9,738 nucleotides of DNA, from contig JAUXIQ010000046.1 of assembly GCA_030620925.1 (NCBI GenBank), positions 1 to 9,738 of the forward strand, given 5' to 3'. This DNA comes from Nitrospinota bacterium (lineage in GTDB: Bacteria; JAUXIQ01). A model generated the notes under the pieces. That model ran no database searches and was not told the DNA's origin. It saw nothing but the letters and a program-made list of their open reading frames with translations. How positions within the stretch are numbered: the stretch's first letter is position 1; every line of letters starts with the position of its first letter. Shown here in pieces: positions 6,003 to 9,738 of the stretch. Position numbers and translations under genes: made by a program.

Positions 6003-6953
6003 TTAGATATCCAGTTTTTCCGAGATTCCCGAAAGGACGCCTGATGCGTCGTTGACCAGCTCGTCAATGACTTCTTTGACTGATTTAACTTCCCGCACCA
6101 GGCCCGCTATCTGCCCCGCCATCAACGAACCTTCATCCAGATTCCCTTCGATGAGGGCGGCTTTGGTGCGGCCTGAGCCTATGAACTCAAGCAGTTCCTC
6201 ATGGGGTGCACCGGCATGCTCTCTTTCCAGGATCTGTTCAGCGAGCTTATTTTTAAGCATGCGCACGGGCGCGTGGCTCCTGCCGGTTATTACCGTAGAG
6301 GTATCAGAGGATGCCAGGATCGACTCTTTAACGTTTTGATGGGCGACGCATTCTTTGGTGGCTATGAACCTGGTCCCCATCTGGACTCCCTCTGCGCCCA
6401 GGGCCAGGGCGGCTATCAAGCCTCTGGAGTCTCCGAGTCCCCCCGCCGCCACCACCGGGACGTCGATGGCGTCGACAACCTGGGGGATGAGGGCCATAGT
6501 GGTTATCTCGTCCACTCCGTTGTGTCCTCCGGCTTCGTATCCTTCCGCTACTACGGCGTTTACCCCGGCGTCCGCAGCTTTCTGTGCCATGCGAACGGAG
6601 GGGACCACGTGCATGACTTTGAGTCCGGCCTCCTGGAGCCAGCCGGTAAACTTGGCCGGGTTGCCGGCAGAGGTTATGGCTACGTCCACCTTCTTGTCCG
6701 CCACCATCTCCAACACTCCTTGAGACAGGGGGTCGATGAGGGGGATGTTCACACCGAACGATTTGTCGGTAAGCTCCCGCATGGTCTCAATATCTTCCGC
6801 CAACTGTTCTTTGGATTGGCTCCCTCTCAGAACGCCCATTCCACCCGCGTTACAGACCGCGGCAGCCAGCTCCGTGGTGGATATCCATACCATACCCCCT
6901 TGCAGTATGGGGTACTTTATTCCAAGAAGTTCGCAGATTCTGTTCTTGGCCAT
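6003..6953 (-). CDS. FabK/nitronate monooxygenase-family flavin oxidoreductase, paralog 2
   Basis: A 316-residue FMN-dependent TIM-barrel protein of the same family as the gene at 3045-3998. It has YPILQGGM at 14-21, the L-T-D-K-x-F-G-V-N-I motif at 61-70, AEGYEAGGH at 136-144 with active-site His144, AAGGLGD at 169-175, and GVQMGTRF at 189-196. Residues 61-200 align to paralog 1 with no gaps; my hand count is 85 of 140 identical, so they look like diverged paralogs and not a recent tandem copy. The QGGM form at the N-terminus is closer to enoyl-ACP reductase II than the QGPM of paralog 1. The exact substrate is unknown. AAGGAGACGGTA before the ATG at 6953 gives a strong ribosome site. Likely co-transcribed with the CoA-transferase 64 nt downstream. 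Confidence 0.9.
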   Translation of the reverse strand: MAKNRICELLGIKYPILQGGMVWISTTELAAAVCNAGGMGVLRGSQSKEQLAEDIETMRELTDKSFGVNIPLIDPLSQGVLEMVADKKVDVAITSAGNPAKFTGWLQEAGLKVMHVVPSVRMAQKAADAGVNAVVAEGYEAGGHNGVDEITTMALIPQVVDAIDVPVVAAGGLGDSRGLIAALALGAEGVQMGTRFIATKECVAHQNVKESILASSDTSTVITGRSHAPVRMLKNKLAEQILEREHAGAPHEELLEFIGSGRTKAALIEGNLDEGSLMAGQIAGLVREVKSVKEVIDELVNDASGVLSGISEKLDI

Positions 6954-7020
6954 TACCGTCTCCTTTTCGATCTTTTTTAAGTTGCTGTCATTTGTAAACG
7001 AAAAGAGTTTTCATTGTGTG

Positions 7021-7035
7021 CCGCTCGCAGAGCGG
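7021..7035 (-). terminator. Small GC hairpin after the PHP gene
   Basis: CCGCTC and GAGCGG form a 6-bp stem around a 3-nt loop, 6 nt after the stop codon of the PHP gene. There is no T-tract behind it on the minus strand, so termination is uncertain. It could instead be an mRNA end-protecting or pausing structure. Confidence 0.3.
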
Positions 7036-7041
7036 TTAAAT

Positions 7042-7689
7042 TTAAGATTTCGTTTCCGCCAGCCATAACGCCCGGAAGTTGCCGCTCTTCAGAGAGTCTA
7101 TAAGGTCGGAGTTGTCCTTGATTTCGACTTCGAAATGCGTGAGGCAGGCGGCGAACTCCCTCAAATAATGAGCGTCGCTGCCGCCGATTCCTCGAAATCT
7201 GCCGTTGTGCAGTGCCATGAAAGCCAGCGCCCTTTCGTTTTCCTTCCTGGAGTTGGTGCCGTTGAGGCTTTCTATGATATTGATGCTGTTCAGGTGGTCG
7301 AGAGCCATGCCGAAACTGTTTGCCGAGTAGCGGAAGGGATGGGTGGGAACGATAACGCCCCCCATAGACTCTATCTTCTCTATCCTGTCATTACCGCGCA
7401 GGTCATACTTCGTCTTCATATACTCTTTATAGTGCTCCTCGGTATCAAGGATTATGAGAGCGTGTCCGTAATAGAGGCTGTCTTCCATGATGGTGAGCAC
7501 GGTGAGGCCGCTTTCTTCCAGCAGTTTTTGATCGGGTATGGGCTCTTTGTAGCGGTCGTGCTCGGAGATACATATGCCGTCTATCTGATAACCTTCCTCT
7601 TTCAATTCCACTGCTTGTTTCATATAGTCGTTGAGGGTTGCAGAGGAATCCCAGGAGCCCTCTGCGTGCACGTGCATGTCAATGTACAT
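7042..7689 (-). CDS. PHP-domain metal-dependent phosphoesterase
   Basis: A 215-residue protein with the PHP fold ligand set (PF02811, COG0613): H6-x-H8 in IDMHVHAEGS, SEHD at 42-45, Glu69 in TIMED, His76 in YYGHALII, THPFR at 116-120 with His117, and GSDAH at 170-174. The whole set needed for a three-metal site is present, and the length suits a stand-alone PHP enzyme with no polymerase or helicase attached. Family members hydrolyse phosphate esters (histidinol phosphate, oligoribonucleotides, 3',5'-bisnucleotides, AMP); the substrate here is not readable. It is divergently oriented from the ADP-ribosylglycohydrolase. The start ATG at 7689 has GAGGACG about 10 nt upstream, a rather distant ribosome site. 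It is the most upstream gene of the minus-strand series and may be transcribed from the promoter proposed at 7760-7788. Confidence 0.9.
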   Translation of the reverse strand: MYIDMHVHAEGSWDSSATLNDYMKQAVELKEEGYQIDGICISEHDRYKEPIPDQKLLEESGLTVLTIMEDSLYYGHALIILDTEEHYKEYMKTKYDLRGNDRIEKIESMGGVIVPTHPFRYSANSFGMALDHLNSINIIESLNGTNSRKENERALAFMALHNGRFRGIGGSDAHYLREFAACLTHFEVEIKDNSDLIDSLKSGNFRALWLAETKS

Positions 7690-7759
7690 GGGTTTGTTCC
7701 GTCCTCTTGCATCTTTTGCGATTCCAGCGTAAGTTTAGGTGTAAAATCTCCTTATGCTA

Positions 7760-7788
7760 ATACTAATTTAAATTCCACGCCGTTTCAA
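7760..7788 (-). promoter_or_regulatory. Possible sigma-70-type promoter for the PHP gene and downstream series
   Basis: On the minus strand TTGAAA (7788-7783, 5 of 6 consensus bases) and TAGTAT (7765-7760, 4 of 6) are separated by 17 nt. They would give a leader of about 60-65 nt before the PHP start codon. It sits in the AT-rich divergent gap, where a promoter is expected. Confidence 0.35.
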
Positions 7789-7807
7789 TAGAAATAGGGA
7801 TTGGGCC

Positions 7808-8785
7808 ATGAACGGGGCGAATATCGAGCAGCGTTTTGTGGGAACCATAGTGGGTGCGGCGGTGGGGGACGCATTGGGCGCACCCTTCGAGGGCTGGTCG
7901 GCGGCGGCCATGAAAGACGTGCCCGATCTGTTTGATGGATACAGGAGGATCGGCGCGTACCCCTCAGGGCAAGACACTGATGATACGCAGCTCACCCTGG
8001 CCCTGGCGGAATCGCTGATAAATCGGCGGGGAGTTGACGGAGCGGATATAGCGGAGAAATACGCTGACCTGTGGCGCACGGAGACCATCGTGGGGCAGGG
8101 GGCGAGCTGCCACGAAGCGATGATGAAGCTTATAAGCGGGCGGTCTGATTGGACTCAGTGCGGCACCGAGGAGGGCAGGGCGGGGAACGGTACGGCCATG
8201 CGGGTGAGCCCCATCGGTCTCTGGGACTGCGATAGCCGGGAGGATATCCCCCGCCATGCCGAGGTATCCAGCATAATTACCCATAAAGACCCCAGGGCCA
8301 CCGCGGGGGCCATAGCAGTGGCGGCGGCAGTGGCTTACTGCATCAATTACGACGGATTTTTAGTGAGGGATTTTCTTCACAGGATAAGTGCGCTGGTAGA
8401 ACCCTATAGTGAGGAGTTCGCGGGGCATTTAGTGGAGCTGGGGGAGTGGATGAAATTAAATAATGAGGAAGATGCGCTCTACAGGATCGCCGCAGCCGGT
8501 TGGCGGAGACCAGAAGACCGCCTGGATTATATAACCCCCTTCGTTATCCCCACCGTGCTTATGGCTCTATACGCATTCATGAGAAGCCCGGACGATTATT
8601 GCCGCAGCGTGGAGAGGGCGATTCGGGCCGGAGGCGACGTCGATACCACGGGGGCCATCACCGGGGCCATCAGCGGCGCTTTCAATGGCATAGAAGCCAT
8701 CCCCGCTCACCTGGTCTCAGGACTGAAGGACAGCGAATACATAAAAGGTGTTGCCACCCGTCTGTTCGAAGCGAAACAAGGATAA
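7808..8785 (+). CDS. ADP-ribosylglycohydrolase family protein
   Basis: A 325-residue all-helical protein of the ADP-ribosyl-GH family (PF03747, COG1397; DraG/ARH type). The N-terminal GAAVGDALGAPFEGW at 16-30 and DTDDTQLTLAL at 56-66 supply the first Asp pair of the binuclear Mg/Mn site. GNGTAMRVSP at 127-136 and ITHKDPRATAGA at 157-168 are further family motifs. GGDVDTTGAITGAISGAFNG at 275-294 supplies Asp277 and Asp279 plus Thr280. All expected metal ligands are present and the length is normal, so an active enzyme is likely. The family removes ADP-ribose from protein Arg, DNA or small molecules. No ADP-ribosyltransferase (such as DraT) is in the window, so the partner is unknown. It is alone on the plus strand, divergent from the PHP gene and convergent with the acyl-CoA dehydrogenase. 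The ribosome site before ATG 7808 is weak (AGGGATTGGGCC). A repeat hairpin starts 2 nt after its stop. Confidence 0.93.
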   Translation: MNGANIEQRFVGTIVGAAVGDALGAPFEGWSAAAMKDVPDLFDGYRRIGAYPSGQDTDDTQLTLALAESLINRRGVDGADIAEKYADLWRTETIVGQGASCHEAMMKLISGRSDWTQCGTEEGRAGNGTAMRVSPIGLWDCDSREDIPRHAEVSSIITHKDPRATAGAIAVAAAVAYCINYDGFLVRDFLHRISALVEPYSEEFAGHLVELGEWMKLNNEEDALYRIAAAGWRRPEDRLDYITPFVIPTVLMALYAFMRSPDDYCRSVERAIRAGGDVDTTGAITGAISGAFNGIEAIPAHLVSGLKDSEYIKGVATRLFEAKQG

Positions 8786-8787
8786 TC

Positions 8788-8843
8788 GGGGGGAACCTTT
8801 CTGTAGAAAAGTTCCCCCCAAACCCCCTTCCAAAGACTTTTGT
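8788..8843 (+). repeat. Hairpin-plus-tail repeat, copy B (terminator-like)
   Basis: GGGGGGAAC (8788-8796) pairs with GTTCCCCCC (8811-8819). After one C/A mismatch the stem gains TTT/AAA, closing a 6-nt loop. The tail AAACCCCCTTCCAAAGACTT resembles that of copy A. It begins 2 nt after the stop of the ADP-ribosylglycohydrolase and has the gene's orientation. It probably acts as a terminator or mRNA end structure as well as being a member of a repeat family. Confidence 0.7.
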
Positions 8844-8854
8844 GAAAGGGGTTA

Positions 8855-8909
8855 CATAGAAGTTTTGGGAGGGAGTTTGAGGGAACCCTTTTTCAAAAGG
8901 GTTCCCTCA
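8855..8909 (-). repeat. Hairpin-plus-tail repeat, copy C (terminator-like)
   Basis: A perfect 14-bp stem (8879-8892 with 8895-8908, extendable by one T-A pair) closes a 2-nt loop. It lies 4 nt after the TAG of the acyl-CoA dehydrogenase on the minus strand. Read on that strand, the tail is AAACTCCCTCCCAAAACTTC, related to copies A and B. Copies B and C face each other, so 8788-8909 is one large imperfect inverted repeat between convergent genes, and on this strand the stem includes AAAAAGGG/CCCTTTT. Confidence 0.72.
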
Positions 8910-8913
8910 GCCA

Positions 8914-9738
8914 CTACAGCCCTATCTGTCGGGCGATGATGTTCTTCTGAATCTGGCTGGTGCCTCCACCGATGGGCGCCAGGACAGCGTTCCTCAGGTG
9001 GCGCTGCATGTCGAACTCGTTCATATAGCCATAGCCGCCCATGACCTGCATGCCCGTGAGGGCGGCCTTCTTGGTCATTTCACTGGCGAACAGTTTGGCC
9101 ATGGCGGCCTCCTTGGCGCAGGGCTGGTCTTCTTTCCTCAGCCAGGCCGCCCTGTAGACGAGCCAGCGGGCCGCTTCCAGCTCCGTGGCGACTTCCGCCA
9201 GCATGTGCTGCACGGCCTGAAACTTTCCTATAGGCTGCCCGAACTGGACGCGCTCCTTGGAATATTGGATTGCCTCTTCAAGGGTCAGCCTGCCCTCACC
9301 GACGTAACCGGCGCCGATGACGATCCGCTCCACGTTGAGGGTGGTGAACACCTGTTTCCATCCGTCGTGCAGTCGCTCCGGGCCTCCCAATATGGCGTCC
9401 TGGGGTACCACCACGTCTTCATAGACCAGCTCGCAGGAGGCGACGGCGCGTCCCCCGAACTTGTCCAGCGGCATGGCGGAGAAGCCTTTGTTTTTGGTAT
9501 CCACGAAGAAAATTGTCAGCCCTTTGTGTTTGGGGACGTTGGGGTCGGTGCGGGTTACGGTCATAACGTAGTCGGCCACGTGGGAGCCGGTGATGAACAT
9601 TTTATTGCCGTTGATGATGAAGTTGTCCCCGTCCTGCACGGCGCGGGTCTGCGTGTTTGCCGCGTCTGATCCGGCGTTGGGCTCGGTGAGCCCGAAGGCG
9701 AAGCGCAGCTCGCCTCTGGCGATGGCGGGCAGATAATG
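8914..9738 (-). CDS. Acyl-CoA dehydrogenase, 5' partial (runs off the right edge)
   Basis: The frame is open from the window's right edge to the TAG at 8916-8914, giving 274 codons of an expected ~380; roughly the first 100 residues are missing. FGLTEPNAGSDA is the FAD/substrate loop of the middle domain. FITGSHVADYV follows, and the C-terminal helical domain carries RVQFGQPIGKFQAVQ, MQVMGGYGYMNEF and GGGTSQIQKNIIARQIGL. These enzymes oxidise acyl-CoA to 2-enoyl-CoA with FAD and pass electrons to ETF. At the catalytic Glu position of medium-chain enzymes (Y-E-G-T) this protein has G-G-G-T. Its helix-G segment LNVERIV (Glu codon at 9330-9328) has Glu where isovaleryl-CoA dehydrogenase keeps its base, so a branched-chain-type enzyme is suggested. 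Met at 9639 is internal and not the start. It converges with the ADP-ribosylglycohydrolase. Confidence 0.93.
   Translation of the reverse strand, partial: HYLPAIARGELRFAFGLTEPNAGSDAANTQTRAVQDGDNFIINGNKMFITGSHVADYVMTVTRTDPNVPKHKGLTIFFVDTKNKGFSAMPLDKFGGRAVASCELVYEDVVVPQDAILGGPERLHDGWKQVFTTLNVERIVIGAGYVGEGRLTLEEAIQYSKERVQFGQPIGKFQAVQHMLAEVATELEAARWLVYRAAWLRKEDQPCAKEAAMAKLFASEMTKKAALTGMQVMGGYGYMNEFDMQRHLRNAVLAPIGGGTSQIQKNIIARQIGL

Noticed and set aside
6201-6980. A 259-codon plus-strand open frame opposite FabK-like protein 2
   Set aside because: It is an antisense shadow of the same kind as the one at 2964-4040. Both paralogs give a long shadow in the same relative frame, which reflects codon usage and not a conserved gene.
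7135-7791. A 218-codon plus-strand open frame opposite the PHP gene, with hydrophobic stretches
   Set aside because: The hydrophobic stretch could suggest a membrane protein. However, it lies antisense to a protein with all PHP metal ligands and has no supporting start signal.
913-8909. Possible CRISPR array or transposon ends from the repeated hairpins
   Set aside because: Only three copies are present. They are not regularly spaced, there are no spacers, and there is no transposase or target duplication between them. Two are adjacent only because two gene ends converge.
8998-9669. A 223-codon plus-strand open frame opposite the acyl-CoA dehydrogenase
   Set aside because: The opposite strand encodes an unmistakable acyl-CoA dehydrogenase, and the plus-strand translation has no family features.

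Overview
The window looks like a piece of a bacterial chromosome from an anaerobe that metabolises acyl-CoA or organic acids. The clues are an acyl-CoA dehydrogenase, a family III CoA-transferase, a two-gene MaoC-type hydratase-like pair, two FabK/nitronate-monooxygenase-like flavoproteins, and a uroporphyrinogen-decarboxylase-fold fragment of the MtaA/CmuA kind. Dehalococcoidia-like Chloroflexota or Desulfobacterota are plausible sources. There is no rRNA or other phylogenetic marker, so this is a guess.

Left edge (1-942, plus strand): the decayed remains of a large serine recombinase. It is cut by the window edge, frameshifted near 226-262, and broken off inside its zinc ribbon. At about 740-753 it is fused to the C-terminal tail of a uroporphyrinogen decarboxylase-like gene. 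That tail still carries its own stop codon and a strong hairpin. Positions 943-1140 hold no gene.

Centre (1141-7689, minus strand, transcribed right to left): PHP-domain phosphoesterase, FabK-like flavoprotein 2, family III CoA-transferase, HD-domain phosphohydrolase, FabK-like flavoprotein 1, MaoC N-type subunit, MaoC subunit, and a COG1237-type metallo-beta-lactamase-fold protein. The last four genes are tightly packed (gaps of 31 bp, at most 17 bp, then a 4-bp overlap) and are probably one transcription unit. The metallo-beta-lactamase gene is split by a single in-frame TAA. Neither hydratase subunit shows the usual Asp/His dyad.

Right part (7690-9738): a divergent intergenic region, then a plus-strand ADP-ribosylglycohydrolase, which converges on a minus-strand acyl-CoA dehydrogenase that runs off the right edge. 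Between these two lie two facing copies of a hairpin-plus-tail repeat, whose third copy follows the uroD fragment at 913-966. All three copies start within 4 nt of a stop codon and have the same orientation as the gene they follow.

Working together, the CoA-transferase, hydratase-like pair, flavoproteins and dehydrogenase could activate and process an unknown organic acid as its CoA thioester; the substrate cannot be read from the sequence. I see no CRISPR array, tRNA, rRNA or recognisable defence system. The least explained observations are the repeat family, the interrupted metallo-hydrolase, the dyad-less hydratase pair and the recombinase/uroD junction.
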